Source of the DNA: Chondrosia reniformis
Taxonomy: Eukaryota > Porifera > Demospongiae > Chondrillida > Chondrillidae
Length of the DNA: 64,000 nucleotides
NCBI GenBank assembly: GCA_947172415.1
Contig: OX359192.1
Coordinates: 8,838,901 to 8,902,900, forward strand
Direction of reading: 5' to 3'
Below are positions 1 to 12,589 of this stretch, piece by piece. A program made the position numbers and the translations under genes. How positions within the stretch are numbered: position 1 is the first letter of the stretch; each line of letters begins with the position of its first letter. The notes under the pieces were generated by a model, which did no database searches, had not been told where the DNA came from, and saw only the letters and a list, made by a program, of their open reading frames with translations.

Positions 1-97
1 GACATTCCTTGAATACTTTACTGCCATATAAGGGAAAGATTGGTGTCTTACATTAAAGGCAGTTTGGATACTGTCATTACTAAAAGGTGTGTCTCAC

Positions 98-2038
98 CAC
101 AATATGGTACTCTTCATGTCCAAGTATAGGCTCAGAAGTGACACTCCTGATTGATGTCATGGGGACTTTGAGAGTTCTTTCTGCAACCAAATAAGGAAGA
201 CAACAGATTGCCTTTTAGTACACTTGCTACTAACAACAGGGGTCATTGCACACAATTCAGATTCAACACCACTCATTGGTCCCCTGACACTGATCTGAGA
301 TGCTCTCCAACTACCGCCTACCCACCTCTAGTTTGTATCCACACCTCATCTGCCTCCATCTTGAACGTCAGCCTCACCTTGTCGAGGTGCTTGTTTAGCA
401 TGCCAGAGAGGTGTGCCCCGGATGGCAGACTCTTCTGTGAGAGGCAGCATGGTGTGTCAAGCACTCACAACAACAGACACAGTTCATCGTCTCACCTGAG
501 TGCTCTTCTCTCCTGGCATGGCATCTTCTGGAATGCCTCTTTCTATTACTTTCTTGTGTTCCTTAAAATAAAATAAAATGGAGAGTTAAACTACTTCCAA
601 ATACTCAACTACCAACTTACCTTTTGATCACACCACAACTCCTTCTTGGGAGCTAAAAAGTGCAATAGAATGTCACAGGCTTAATCAGTAAACTAAATCA
701 GTTGCCATGGTTACCATCTAGTCTCTTAGAGATCTTCTCTGATCCCGGTGACGGAGGCTGAACAGTTAAAACATCACTTAAAGTGGATCCAACCAGCATC
801 ATCTTACATCCCTCAGTCACTTTACACTCTCGAAGGGTCTTATCGTCCTTCATCAAACCTACAAGTCATGTCAAGATGACAGAGGTGCTCTAGCAGAGGC
901 ACTCCAGCAGAGGTGCTCTAACAGAGGTGCTCCAGCAGAGGTGCTCCAGCAGAGGCGCTCTAGCAGAGGCGCTCCAGCAGAGGTGCTCTAGCAGAGGCAC
1001 TCCAGCAGAGGTACTCTAGCAGAGGCACTCCAGCAGAGGTACTCCAGCAGAGGCACTCCAGCAGAGGTGCTCTAGCAGAGGTGCTCTAACAGAGGCACTC
1101 CAGCAGAGGTGCTCCAGCAGAGGCACTCCAGCAGAGGTGCTCTAGCAGAGGTGCTCTAACAGAGGCACTCCAGCAGAGGTGCTCCAGCAGAGGCGCTCTA
1201 ACAGAGGCGCTCCAGCAGAGGTGCTCTAACAGAGGTACTCCAGCAGAGGTGCTCTAACAGAGGCGCTCCAGCAGAGGCACTCCAGCAGAGGTGCTCCAGC
1301 AGAGGTGCTCCACCAGAGGCGCTCCAGCAGAGGTACTCCAGCAGAGGCGCTCTAACAGAGGCGCTCCAGCAGAGGTACTCCAGCAGAGGCGCTCTAACAG
1401 AGGCGCTCCAGCAGAGGCGCTCCAGCAGAGGCGCTCTAACAGAGGCGCTCCAGCAGAGGTACTCCAGCAGAGGCGCTCTAACAGAGGCGCTCCAGCAGAG
1501 GCGCTCCAGCAGAGGTGCTCCAGCAGAGGTGCTCCACCAGAGGCGCTCCAGCAGAGGTGCTCTAGCAGAGGTGCTCCAGCAGAGGCGCTCCTTGTTAGTG
1601 TAGTGATGCAAGACTGTTAACATTACCACTTACCCCCTTACCTTTGTGCATCAGCTTCATCATGGCAGGAGGAACAGCTGCAGTGGAGCAATGACAGCGC
1701 ATAGCTACTGACGGAGCATCATACAAGTGGATCGCGTTCTCACATGTCTTGTCTTGAATGTGTCGCTTGAGTTTTCCAACCGTGTCATCCAAACTAAATG
1801 ATATGTTAATTATTTCCTTCTTATAGACAACTCTAAATGAAACAATATCGTCTTTCGAAGATTCTGCTATCGGCTGCTCCTCTTCAGCTGTAAGAGCGAA
1901 ATGAAAGTGACCACGTTAGCAGGGAGGGAGTATTGACATACACAACGAAGCTAGGAGGCGCTAAGTAATGCACTTCACGAATTTCAGATCTACTATACAT
2001 GTACTCTATATAGATCCGGACTCACTCCCTTCAGCCAT
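98..2038 (-). CDS. UBFD1: UBFD1-like ubiquitin-domain protein, 3' end outside window
   Basis: Spliced minus-strand gene. Exons seen: 2026-2038 (start, MAEG), 1744-1887, 1642-1677, 715-858, 621-652, 496-561, 326-434 and 98-180. All junctions are GT/AG and keep frame. The first half is a ubiquitin-like fold ending PPAMMKLMHKG, then LMKDDKTLRECKVTEGCKMM and VGSTLSDVL, which closely match vertebrate UBFD1 (PPAMQKVMYKG, VGSTINDVL). The second half (LSGML, KVRLTFKMEADEVWI, then ERTLKVP and SEPILGHEEYH) matches the UBFD1 C-terminal domain. The last exon expected in the family (YWVYWVP region) is not found before base 1, so the gene is partial. UBFD1 is known as a polyubiquitin-binding protein linked to NF-kB regulation; that role is from the family, not from this DNA. 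The intron 859-1641 is almost all minisatellite. Confidence 0.92.
870..1595. repeat. 14-bp minisatellite in UBFD1 intron
   Basis: About 50 imperfect copies of a 14-bp unit (AGAGGYRCTCYARC type) fill the intron between the third and fourth UBFD1 exons. Variation is concentrated at a few positions (gcg/gca/gtg/gta; cca/cta). Three units make 42 nt, so open frames run through on both strands, but they are simple repeats and not genes. Confidence 0.95.
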
Positions 2039-2269
2039 TTTTATGAATACCCTCAAACCCCTAAGGGAGGACTTGCACAATTCAAAGGATTACAATTTAG
2101 TTGTCGTTTCATGAAGTACAGTTTGAAGCCATCACCAAAAATTACAGTAATAATATTGAGCATGCAATGTATTTGTTAATTTGATAAATATTAATTGAAC
2201 CATTAATAGTACAGATATAGGATACTAATACATACTGTGTGCATAATACATAATTTACATGTTAAACTT

Positions 2270-4357
2270 CTAAAAAACTGTCTCAAATCCGGATAAAGTG
2301 CCAACAATGAGAGCCTGTTTAGTGTGACTGCAGAGGTTGTCCACAAAGTCAATACTAACAATGCAATGGGACTGAAGTGTATTCAAGAATATCACATTGA
2401 GTTGTCTGCCGGAAAATACTGACCAAATTACTACATTCGTCTCCCTTTCATCAACTAGTGAGGAGAGGAGGTACTGGAATTTGAAGAAAGTGAACCTTTG
2501 ATACAAGGAGACCTACTTGCAGCCAGTACCATTCCCTCTGAGGAGAGTGCTGAGAGGCCTCTGTCTTGATACCCTCTCACAGAGGCCCAGTTCTCCCTGG
2601 CTCTCACATAACACCAGATCTCCCTTCTCTGCGTTACACTCCAGAGGGACAACTACACTCAGTTCATACAAGAGGACATGTCACATTCAGTGAGGATCAG
2701 AGGGGTTAGGTGGACCCACATACCTGGCCATTCATTGAGTGTGTTACCACGGAGCTGCCATCTTGCGGGGCCATCAGGTTTACCACTGCAGACCCTGACC
2801 CAGGAATCTGCAGCTCTGCAGCCGGGAGAAGAGAGCCCCTTTGGTACAGCTGCTGCCTTGTCCACTTCAGAACCACTCCATTCCTTAGGCCACACAGCAA
2901 GTCACCACTCTATATACATACATACATACATACATTGTCACCTCAATTAGCCTGCACCTCTCTAATCCACCTAACAGTCCAACAGTCCATAAACAGATTC
3001 AATTAGTATACTCTGCCACCTCACAATTTCACATCTGCCAGGCATTTTGGTGATGTAATACTTAATGAGGACTGACCTTTGTGAAGCACAGAGAGAGAGG
3101 ACTGCTGGCAGTGAGGTCAAGCTTAGTTCCAATTGGATAAATGGCAATTTTACTGTGTCGTCCTGCAGCAAACACACAAAGAGGCTCTTGTGTGAGTAGT
3201 GTGCACGTGCGAGAGTACCTGGATATGCCAGTGCCAGGAGATATTCTGGATGCTTCCATGAACTGTAAGCTATAGCTTTGGCTGGAAGGACTTGAGTACC
3301 AAACTTGTGAATGACTCGAACTACAGAAAAGGCAATGTCTGTAAAACATATTTATCTTTGAAAAATCTACCGGCAGAGAAGTTCCTACCGGCAGAGAAGT
3401 TCCTACCGGCAGAGAAGTTCCTACCGGCAGAGAAGTTCCTACCGGCAGAGAAGTTCCTACCGGCAGAGAAGTTCCTACCGGCAGAGAAGTTCCTACCGGC
3501 AGAGAAGTTCCTACCAGTAGAGAAGAGCTGATCTGATTCAACAACATCGAGAGACACTTCAATATTGAGTATCCGATTGTCACATTCTGTATATCTGTGA
3601 ACTGATGGTTAAGTCTCGTATACTGATTGTGTACTAACTGATATTTGTTACACAAACACCTCTCAAGGATACAAACAAGACACCATTGACTGGTCAAGGT
3701 GAAATGAAACATAGAGCTGTCCCAAAAGAGGCTTTAGCCGAAATGTCTTCAGTAACAGCACATCTAGCTGTCCCTGGTCCCTCGCAGTCACTCTGTACGC
3801 TTCCAAATTACTTTGAGCAGAAGAGGAGATTAAATTAAATGTCATGTGGTCGGGTGGTTGACTTACTCAAATGCTTGTGCTCTCCCTGCACATTTCTCAC
3901 TAGTACAGGCAAAAAGCACACCACCAGATCGAGAGAGCTGTACAGGTGGAGATCACGTGATAGTCACATGATCAGGGCTACTGACTGGTTGTTAAAAGTC
4001 GCAAAGTGAGGTACCTTAATGTCCTTTATAAATAAGTCTTTACTAATCTCATTTGAAAACCTCTTCTTTCCAAATCTCCAATACTCAAAATAATCATTTC
4101 TACAGAAAGTAGGGTTGGTTGCTGTCGCGTCACGTGCCACTGTTATAACACATGCGTTACCTAAGAAGGGCCACATCGTACTCCCTATCTCGTAAATAGG
4201 ACCACAAGCTTGGGGAAGTTGAACTATCAGATGATTCGTTGATGTACGTTTCCAAAGATGACTTGCAAGGAGCAGTTCCAAATGACTGACTTGCATCTCG
4301 TCCCACTCTAAAGTAGCGGTTCTTAGATCCGTCGTATACGTATCCAGGAATGTCCAT
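2270..4357 (-). CDS. DCAF4: DCAF4/WDR21-like WD40 protein
   Basis: Nine exons can be joined in frame: 4161-4357 (start, MDIPGYVYDGSKNRYFRVG), 4015-4099, 3867-3895, 3691-3810, 3515-3594, 3219-3338, 3077-3162, 2724-2909, 2530-2652 and the terminal exon 2270-2473 with the stop. The N-terminal PGYVYDGSKNRYFRV matches the PGFYFDPEKKRYFKI motif of vertebrate DCAF4. Later exons give WD-repeat strands such as SGDLLCGLRNGVVLKW, GQLSLWSV and NVVIWSVFSG. DCAF4 proteins are known substrate receptors for the DDB1-CUL4 ubiquitin ligase. The intron between 3515 and 3338 carries nine 18-bp repeats, each with a possible splice donor. The 29-nt exon at 3867-3895 is the least certain. The gene is divergent from TRAPPC10, with 135 bp between start codons. 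Confidence 0.85.
3366..3531. repeat. 18-bp minisatellite with donor-like units in DCAF4 intron
   Basis: Nine near-perfect 18-bp copies (CTACCGGCAGAGAAGTTC on +). On the coding (minus) strand every unit begins GTAGGAAC directly after a G, so each is a plausible 5' splice site. Being 18 bp, use of a distal donor would add six residues per unit (GRNFSA) without shifting frame. The first donor (3514/3513) gives the normal protein. Confidence 0.95.
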
Positions 4358-4492
4358 TCCTCACATGCAGAACAAGGAGACTACATATAGCCGGCTCCCA
4401 GCTTAGGGGATGTCCCGTTCAGTTTAATTATTTAAATGGCTTCCTTTGTCAATTAGACACTAACACGCTAATAGTCGGTTGGGCCTCTCGTT
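4358..4492. promoter_or_regulatory. Divergent promoter region DCAF4 / TRAPPC10
   Basis: Only 135 bp separate the two start codons, which point away from each other. No TATA box was recognised. A shared bidirectional promoter is inferred from spacing alone. Confidence 0.5.
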
Positions 4493-7400
4493 ATGAGTTT
4501 TATACCTGCACCTGTTATTTCTGGTATGTTGTGACAATTATTGAATTCTCTTTCCAATCGTGAGGAGTATCTTTCTATATAGTCAATGGGAACGTGGAAT
4601 TGTTTAGAAACCTTATCGAAGAAGATTTATCCAGAAAGGTCTTGGCCAGGCGACCTACCAAAAATGACCAGTAAAGTTTACACATATAGTCTATAATTAT
4701 TAGTTCATTTAAGAACCTTTCATGTTTTTAGAAGTGGCTTTGGACAAGTGTTCTCCTCTTTTCACTTTCAACTCAACGAGTTTGTCAGGACCAGTTTGCC
4801 AGTATCGGGAAACCAGAAGCCATTTTATATGAGTCCCTGTCTCTACACGTACTGGACTGACTGCAATGTTTGTACAAGTTGTGTAGCTAGATGTACATGT
4901 ACCCATGTGATGATCATGTGATGATCATGTGACAGTGATGTTCCTGTTGTTAGGATGCGGAACAGTATCGCACAAAGGTGAAACCAGAGATAGTTGCCTG
5001 GACCAAGTACATTGAGAAGATTGAGCGCACCTCTGATGTGGAGTGGATCGTTGTGCTCTGTCACCAGGAGTTCAGAAACCCAAAGCCCAAGCAGGTCTAC
5101 ATTGTCCCTGAGAAAATGAAGAATGACTTTGACACCAAAGCAGGGAAGTATGTTTGTATGATTACATGAGAGTGTGAGTGAGTGTGTGAGTGTGTGTGTG
5201 AGTGAGTGTGTGTGTGTGTGTGAGTGTGTGTGTGAGAGTGTGAGTGAGTGTGTGAGTGTGTGTGTGAGTGTGTGTGTTAATGTGTGAGTGTGTGTGTTAA
5301 TGTGTGAGTGTGTGTGTGTGAGAGAGAGAGAGTATGAGTGTGTGAGTGAATGTATGTGTGTGTGTGTGTGTACAAGTGTTAATTGTGTGCCTGTAGCTTC
5401 CTTGTCCTCAAGTTGTTGGCGAATGATCATAGTAAAGTGTCTGAGAGCTGGTCGACACTGACTAGCAAGGTGTACAGTGCTGCTGAATCTGGTTTTAAAT
5501 ATCTGGTTAACAAACTCTTGAAGGGTTTGGGGAAAATGAATAGTATGAACGCATTTGAAGAATTCCTTATAAAGAAGGTAATGCAATACTAGTACTATCA
5601 TTGTCATGTGATGGTCATGTGATTGTTGTCATGCTGCAGATGAACATAGCTGTGGGATATGAGCTACTTAATGAGCAGTCAAAGGCTCTCGAGGCATATC
5701 GTGATACTCTGTGGCACCTTCAAAGAGCTCTTCTCCAAGCCACTTCACTAGGCCAGTGTAAGGTATACCTATTCTGATATTGAGATCTGTGCTCACAATG
5801 ACCTTCTCCTCCTCAGGTCCTACATGGTGCAGCCGACTTCTGGATGGGTCCTCTGTATCCCTTTCCTACCCCACCACAGACCCACCTGATAGTGCGTGGA
5901 AGGTAATTACATTACTATACCACCGCCACCTCTCCTCCCTCCTCCCTTCCCTCCTCCCTTTCCTCCTCCCTCTCTCCCTCCTCCTCCCTCCCCTCCTCCT
6001 CCCTCTCTCCCTCCTCCTCCCTCCCCTCCTCCTCCCTCTCCCTCCTCCCTTACCATGTCTGTCTCTCTTTCAGATTCTCTCAGCGATACAGTCCTGGAAA
6101 GTAACACTGTTAGATGTGAAGCTGTTCCTTTTCCTCAGGATCTCTTGCATTATGTACTCTTTGAGGAAGGCCTGGCTGGTGGAGGAGGTTTGCACAGACA
6201 TTTTGCACTCAACTGCTAAAGAAATGAAATTGTTTAAGGTAACGGTAGCTACCTCTCCATACCTCCATATCTCCCTCTCCATACCTACCTCTCCATACCC
6301 CCATACCTACCTCTCCATACACCCATACCTACCTCTCCATACACCCATACCTACCTCTCCATACCCCCATGCCTACCTCTCCATACACCCATGCCTACCT
6401 CTCCATACACCCATACCTACCTCTCCATACACCCATACCTACCTCTCCATACCCCCATACCTACCTCTCCATACACCCATGCCTACCTCTCCATACACCC
6501 ATGCCTACCTCTCCATACACCCATGCCTACCTCTCCATACCTCCATACCTACCTCTCCATACACCCATACCTACCTCTCCATACCCCCATGCCTACCTCT
6601 CCATACCCCCATGCCTACCTCTCCATACCCCCATGCCTACCTCTCCATACCCCCATGCCTACCTCTCCATACCCCCATGCCTACCTCTCCATACCCCCCA
6701 CAGGTGAACTTCCTTAGCTGTGGGTTTGAGTGTTGGGCCTATGCAATAGCTAGAATGACTGTGTTGAACATTATGTTGCAGTTAACAGCGGACGTGGTCA
6801 ACAATGCCTACCTCGCCAACTCTCCCATTCTCATTCGAGTCAGACTGTGGAGCTATGCCTTTGATAAAGTATGTCACATAGCTGTCACTCTGTTATCATG
6901 ACCAAACCACAAGTCTTTCTCTGTGACTGCTACAGCTACATATAATAGGAGAACAGTGTGGCCTCTTGACATACAGCACAGCCGTGAAGAAGGAGCTCAC
7001 TGCTGCCTTGCTGGAGGGACTGAAAGGACAGCTTCCAGCTGGTGAGTTGAACCTTTTTGTGCTCAGTTGTGTATACTGATACAAGTGTGTGTCTGTATGC
7101 AGTTGAAGAAGAAACTCAACTGGTTGCTGCTTTGAAGAGCAAAGAAAGGTTTAGTGAAGTGTACTTTGTGAGTCTGTGATACTCCACTCTGGCTGCTGTT
7201 ACATGTAGCACACTACATACTCCACTCTGGCTGCTGTTACATGTAGCACACTACATACTCCACTCTGGCTGCTGTGACATGTAGCACACTACATACTCCA
7301 CTCTGGCTGCTGTTGCATGTAGCACACTACATACTCCACTCTGGCTGCTGTGACATGTAGCACACTACATACTCCACTCTGGCTGCTGTGACATGTAGCA

Positions 7401-10400
7401 CACTACATACTCCACTCTGGCTGCTGTTGCATGTAGCACACTACATACTCCACTCTGGCTGCTGTTGCATGTAGCACACTACATACTCCACTCTGGCTGC
7501 TGTGACATGTAGCACACTACATACTCCACTCTGGCTGCTGTTGCATGTAGCACACTACATACTCCACTCTGGCTGCTGTTGCATGTAGCACACTACATAC
7601 TCCACTCTGGCTGCTGTTGCATGTAGCACACTACATACTCCACTCTGGCTGCTGTGACATGTAGCACACTACATACTCCTCTCTGGCTGCTGTGACATGT
7701 AGCACACTACATACTCCACTCTGGCTGCTGTTGCATGTAGCACACTACATACTCCACTCTGGCTGCTGTTGCATGTAGCACACTACATACTCCACTCTGG
7801 CTGCTGTTGCATGTAGCACACTACATACTCCACTCTGGCTGCTGTTGCATGTAGCACACTACATACTCCACTCTGGCTGCTGTGACATGTAGCACACTAC
7901 ATACTCCACTCTGGCTGCTGTGACATGTAGCACACTACATACTCCTCTCTGGCTGCTGTGACATGTAGCACACTACATACTCCACTCTGGCTGCTGTGAC
8001 ATGTAGCACACTACATACTCCACTCTGGCTGCTGTTGCATGTAGCACACTACATACTCCTCTCTGGCTGCTGTGACATGTAGCACACTACATACTCCACT
8101 CTGGCTGCTGTGACATGTAGCACACTACATACTCCACTCTGGCTGCTGTGACATGTAGCACACTACATACTCCACTCTGGCTGCTGTGACATGTAGCACA
8201 CTACATACTCCACTCTGGCTGCTGTGACATGTAGCACACTACATACTCCTCTCTGGCTGCTGTGACATGTAGCACACTACATACTCCACTCTGGCTGCTG
8301 TGACATGTAGCACACTACATACTCCACTCTGGCTGCTGTTACATGTAGCACACTACATACTCCTCTCTGGCTGCTGTGACATGTAGCACACTACATACTC
8401 CACTCTGGCTGCTGTGACATGTAGCACACTACATACTCCACTCTGGCTGCTGTGACATGTAGCACACTACATACTCCACTCTGGCTGCTGTGACATGTAG
8501 CACACTACATACTCCACTCTGGCTGCTGTGACATGTAGCACACTACATACTCCACTCTGGCTGCTGTGACATGTAGCACACTACATACTCCACTCTGCAC
8601 ATGTACATTTATAGGACATGGGAATGAGGGTCATTGGAGCACTGAAGCATGCAGGGAGGAGGAGAGCAGCCTTTGGAGTGGCTAAACGAGTTGCTAAATT
8701 CTTAAAGTGAGAGTTGCATGTTACTTGCACTGTGTATACCTTTGAAGTCACATGACATGAGATGTGGTTGGTCTCCCTTCAGGCATGAAGGAGGAAAGAG
8801 TGCGGCTATAGAGGAGATGTTGACAGACATTTGCAAGTACTGCCCGTGTCAAGGCTGGATGGAGCTGTCCTATGAAGTGTACGAGATGCTCGCAGAGAGC
8901 CAAAGAGAGCTGGGACTGAAGGAGGACTACCTTCAGACTGTTGTGCAACTGCTAGGGCTCTGCGAGGGGAAGCCCCTGCCTGATGGGTTCAGTGCCCAAA
9001 AGTGGATGAACCAGCTGATGGAGCTCTCCAACATGCCCAGAGGAGGTAAGCAGAGCTGGCTGTGGGAGGACTAGTCTGAGAATCTGTTTGACTTTTCCAT
9101 TTAGAAATAGTTTTGCAATCACGCTTGAAGTGGAAACCATTGTTTGAGTTGCAGAGTGTGGACTACCCAGTGTTGCCTAGCAACAGGAATCACAGTGTTA
9201 ATTCAACCATCGAATTAGTTTTAAACGTGTTATACAGAGGTCCACAGGTACTTATCGGTTACCATGGTAACCAAGATGTTTGAATTCTTCCCAATCTCTT
9301 TGCCCTCAGGAGCTGTTGGTAGATTCAGTTGGAATCACTTTGTGTCCTGACCCAAAGGAGCGGACTTCAGGGAGAACCTCTTTGAATGAAGCAGAGAGAT
9401 TCGTAGAGTCTTTGGAGAGTATTGATATTCTGGAGAGCAGTAGCCACCAGGAGCTCCTCTCTCCAACACTGGTCGACAGTGATGAATATGTGGCCAACAT
9501 GGTCCTTGAGAAGTCTCTTCTACAGCAAGGCTCTGGTCTAAAGCCATCACCTAGTGTCAGCAGTTTGGACACCATTTTGGAGGGAAAGGAGTGGGGCCAC
9601 GACCTCTATCTGGTGGCGAGCAGTGTGGTTCTGAAGCCCGGTGCCAACCATGTTCAGGTGTCCGGACTGGTGGGTGCCATAAGCCGTGCATAACCTGTGT
9701 ATTGGTGGGCTGTGTATTGGTGGGCTGTGTATTGGTGGGCTGTGTATTGGTGGGCTGTGTATTGATGGGCTGTGTATTGGTGGGCTGTGTATTGGTGGGC
9801 TGTGTATTGATGGGCTGCATCTATTATGTAGGCTTGTAGCTCTGGGAACTTCACCCTCCGAAAGGCAACTTTAACTCTTGGGAACCTAGCATTTATTGGA
9901 GGCATTCCTCCACTAATTCAAGCCAAGAGGAGTGTATCAGTGTCTGCCGCCAATATCACCGTCACAGCTAGCCTCTCTCCTCAGGCAAAGGGTAGGTTGT
10001 ACCTTTAGTGTTCCAATGTGGTGTGGAGGATGTACAGTGTGTTCTGTAGGGCTGGTGCACGGTCTGTCTGGAGACTGTGTCCTCAGACTGACCACTGGAG
10101 GGGAGACCTACATACCAACAGACGCTGCCGTCAGACTATCTTCTCCAACCGGATTGAGGTTTTTAACAAGTTAGTCCATGGAAACTCTTAGCACAATATA
10201 TAGTGTTACTATAAGGGCCTTATTCCATAATAAGAGCCCCTTTAGCAGTGAAGGGGGGACTAGTATGCCACTTTCATCAGGCCTCTTATTTGTTCCTCAG
10301 GAATGAAGCTTCATTCAGATAAAGACACTGAACATGCACTTGTGTCAGTACCAACTTTAGCAGTGTTCTTACCAGCTGTCTCAGCCAACGAGAGCCACTC

Positions 10401-12589
10401 ACTGGCTGTCACTGTTGACACTCCTAAACACAATCAGGATGACTTTGCCTCCGCCGTGCCAGTGCCGGGACAGAGCCTCCCCAGTGCACTGGTGTGGAAG
10501 CATCAGGTACAGTACTGTACAGTGTAGCACCTGAGGGTTGTGAGAGTGTGTCCATGTGTGTAGGTGATGGTGCAACTGGACTGGCTGTCTCCACCACACG
10601 TGGCTCTGTTTCCTCTCCTGGTGTACAACCCTTTCTGGTTCTATGTGAAACAGCTGCCGAGTCACAACAGGTGGTAAGAGATTCGAACATGAAAGTGAAA
10701 ATTAGAATATTTTAAGCAAACTTAAACGGTTTTATAGTAAACGATCATTATTACCGGATTAATATAACAAAGAGAGATTTGTTTTAAAAAATATCACTCC
10801 TCCCCCTTTCAACACAGCTGTCACTCATTCTACTCCTCCCCTTTCAACAGCTGTCACTCATTCTACTCCTCCCCTTTCAACACAGCTGTCACTCATTCTA
10901 CTCCTCCCCTTTCAACAGCTGTCACTCATTCTACTCCTCCCCTTTCAACACAACTGTCACTCATTCTACTCCTCCCCTTTCAACAGCTGTCACTCATTTT
11001 ACTCCTCCCCTTTCAACACAACTGTCACTCATTCTACTCCTCCCCTTTCAACACAGCTGTCACTCATTCTACTCCTCCCCTTTCAACAGCTGTCACTCAT
11101 TCTACTCCTCCCCTTTCAACACAGCTGTCACTCATTCTACTCCTCCCCTTTCAACACAGCTGTCACTCATTCTACTCCTCCCCTTTCAACACAGCTGTCA
11201 CTCATTCTACTCCTCCCCTTTCAACACAGCTGTCACTCATTCTACTCCTCCCCTTTCAACACAGCTGTCACTCATTCTACTCCTCCCCTTTCAACACAGC
11301 TGTCACTCATTCTACTCCTCCCCTTTCAACACAGCTGTCACTCATTCTACTCCTCCCCTTTCAACACAGCTGTCACTCATTCTACACCTCCCCTTTCAAC
11401 ACAGCTGTCACTCATTCTACTCCTCCCCTTTCAACACAGCTGTCACTCATTCTACTCCTCCCCTTTCAACACAGCTGTCACTCATTCTACTCCTCCCCTT
11501 TCAACACAGCTGTCACTCATTCTACTCCTCCCCTTTCAACACAGCTGTCACTCATTCTACTCCTCCCCTTTCAACACAGCTGTCACTCATTCTACACCTC
11601 CCCTTTCAACACAGCTGTCACTCATTCTACTCCTCCCCTTTCAACACAGCATTGTTGTTCAGTTGCTCATGGAAAACTCGTGTCCAATTCCTTTGAGCAT
11701 TCAAAACTTCCGACTGGACAGTACTCTTACAGCAAGACCACTCCACGAAGCTCCACCCAAGGTCAGCTCCTTCAGACCATGTACTGCCGCAGAGCCTCAC
11801 CTCTGGACCTACTCACTTCATAGGTTCTACTGCCCAAGCAAGACTTCTCATTTCTCTGGCAGATATCCAGTGGTAACTGAACATTTCACATAACCTCGCT
11901 TTATTGAAGGCACTTTTATTTCTATTATTAAATTACAGAAGAGGACAAAGATGTTTCAAAGGAATGCACTTTTTCAATTTCTTGGAGACCACTGTTGGAA
12001 CAGCAGACTGAAAAGGTAAGGTAATACACATGATAAAGCTGTCTCACACTTTTCCGGCTTTGGCCCTCGACTGACTGTTCTCTATATGTACTTATATGAA
12101 TGATCATTTGTACTTTGCACGGCTCAGCTCAGGGAGACATGCTACCCTTTCACCTTCACATCAGTAAAGGTAAGCATTCAGTAAACGTATTCTAGTCTGC
12201 ACTCATTTAAGAGTTATTTAATGTTCCTTACACAGCCAGAGTACACAGTGACAACACAATGCGGAGGTGACCAAGGCTTATGGACCTCCCGACCCAACCC
12301 GCTGGTCTTTCACATCAAGTGCCACCATCAGAAGACTATGGAAAGGACATTGCTCAACTATGCAATCTCTCTGGATGAGCGCTTCTGGAAGCTCCTCAGT
12401 CCTAAGAGAGGACAGCTTTCAATAGCTTCTGAGCTGCAGCTGCCTTGTCAAGTAGTCCCGGTCCAGGCAGGACGACTGCCAGTCCCAACACTGATTCTGA
12501 GTCGAGAAGATCAGATTGTTACTGAAGATAGGAATACACTCGCATACAACGTAAATAGAGCTAATTTTGTGACTGTCAAACACACATAA
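4493..12589 (+). CDS. TRAPPC10: TRAPPC10 (TRAPP II complex subunit)
   Basis: Twenty-three exons, 4493-4523, 4583-4670, 4732-4867, 4954-5147, 5397-5577, 5640-5762, 5817-5902, 6074-6238, 6704-6868, 6936-7041 and so on to the terminal exon 12236-12589. Segments line up in order with human TRAPPC10: [12 protein letters not shown] (human FPFLHIYWTECC), VEWIVVL (VDWLIVI), [12 protein letters not shown] (ATLLDLRSYLFSR), RLWSYAFDK (GLWSYATEK), IIGEQCGLL (SLGYLCGLV), [10 protein letters not shown] (TLEPGANQIT) and a C-terminal beta-rich region with [18 protein letters not shown]10 is a subunit of the TRAPP II tether and Rab-exchange complex at the Golgi. The start [10 protein letters not shown] gives the only frame that continues into exon 2. 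Introns carry six different tandem repeats, one of 1.4 kb. Confidence 0.93.
5168..5373 (+). repeat. GT-rich microsatellite in TRAPPC10 intron
   Basis: A GTGTGAGT/GTGTGTGT tract between exons 4 and 5 of TRAPPC10, broken by GA and TTAA interruptions. Confidence 0.95.
5926..6055 (+). repeat. CCTCCT pyrimidine tract in TRAPPC10 intron
   Basis: Near-pure CT repeat occupying the intron 5903-6073, just upstream of the exon acceptor at 6072-6073. It doubles as a very long polypyrimidine tract. Confidence 0.9.
6245..6700 (+). repeat. 22-bp minisatellite in TRAPPC10 intron
   Basis: About 20 copies of CCTACCTCTCCATACMCCCA plus two bases, filling the intron 6239-6703. All three forward frames stay open across it, which produces long but spurious Pro/Ser/Tyr-rich frames. 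Confidence 0.95.
7178..8595 (+). repeat. 38-bp minisatellite, about 37 copies, in TRAPPC10 intron
   Basis: The largest array in the window, about 1.4 kb. The 38-bp unit runs from ACTCCACTCTGGCTGCTG to ATGTAGCACACTACAT. Units fall into a few variants (tgacatg, ttgcatg, ttacatg; cactctgg or ctctctgg) in an interspersed pattern, as expected of unequal exchange. It lies in the intron between GEVYF-type exon 7102-7168 and exon 8614-8707. Confidence 0.97.
9690..9822 (+). repeat. 15-bp minisatellite in TRAPPC10 intron
   Basis: Nine copies of GGGCTGTGTATTGGT (one or two with TGAT) in the intron that follows the exon ending at 9669. Confidence 0.93.
10795..11650 (+). repeat. 35-bp minisatellite with acceptor-like units in TRAPPC10 intron
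   Basis: About 25 copies of a 35-bp unit (some 32 bp) containing CTCCTCCCCTTTCAACACAG. Each copy is a pyrimidine tract followed by CAG, so each resembles a 3' splice site. The true acceptor lies just beyond the array at about 11661, before [12 protein letters not shown]. Confidence 0.95.

Noticed and set aside
1198-1629. Frames through the 14-bp repeat on both strands
   Set aside because: Pure repeat inside a UBFD1 intron with a clean donor (1641-1640) and acceptor (860-859).
5780-6901. 373-residue forward frame rich in Pro, Leu, Ser and Tyr
   Set aside because: It joins TRAPPC10 exons with two intronic repeats (CCTCCT and the 22-bp unit). Splice sites at 5902, 6073, 6238 and 6703 and homology to TRAPPC10 show the repeats are intronic.
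7178-8595. Possible CRISPR-like or satellite array
   Set aside because: Units are directly adjacent with no spacers and the setting is a eukaryotic intron, so it is a simple minisatellite.
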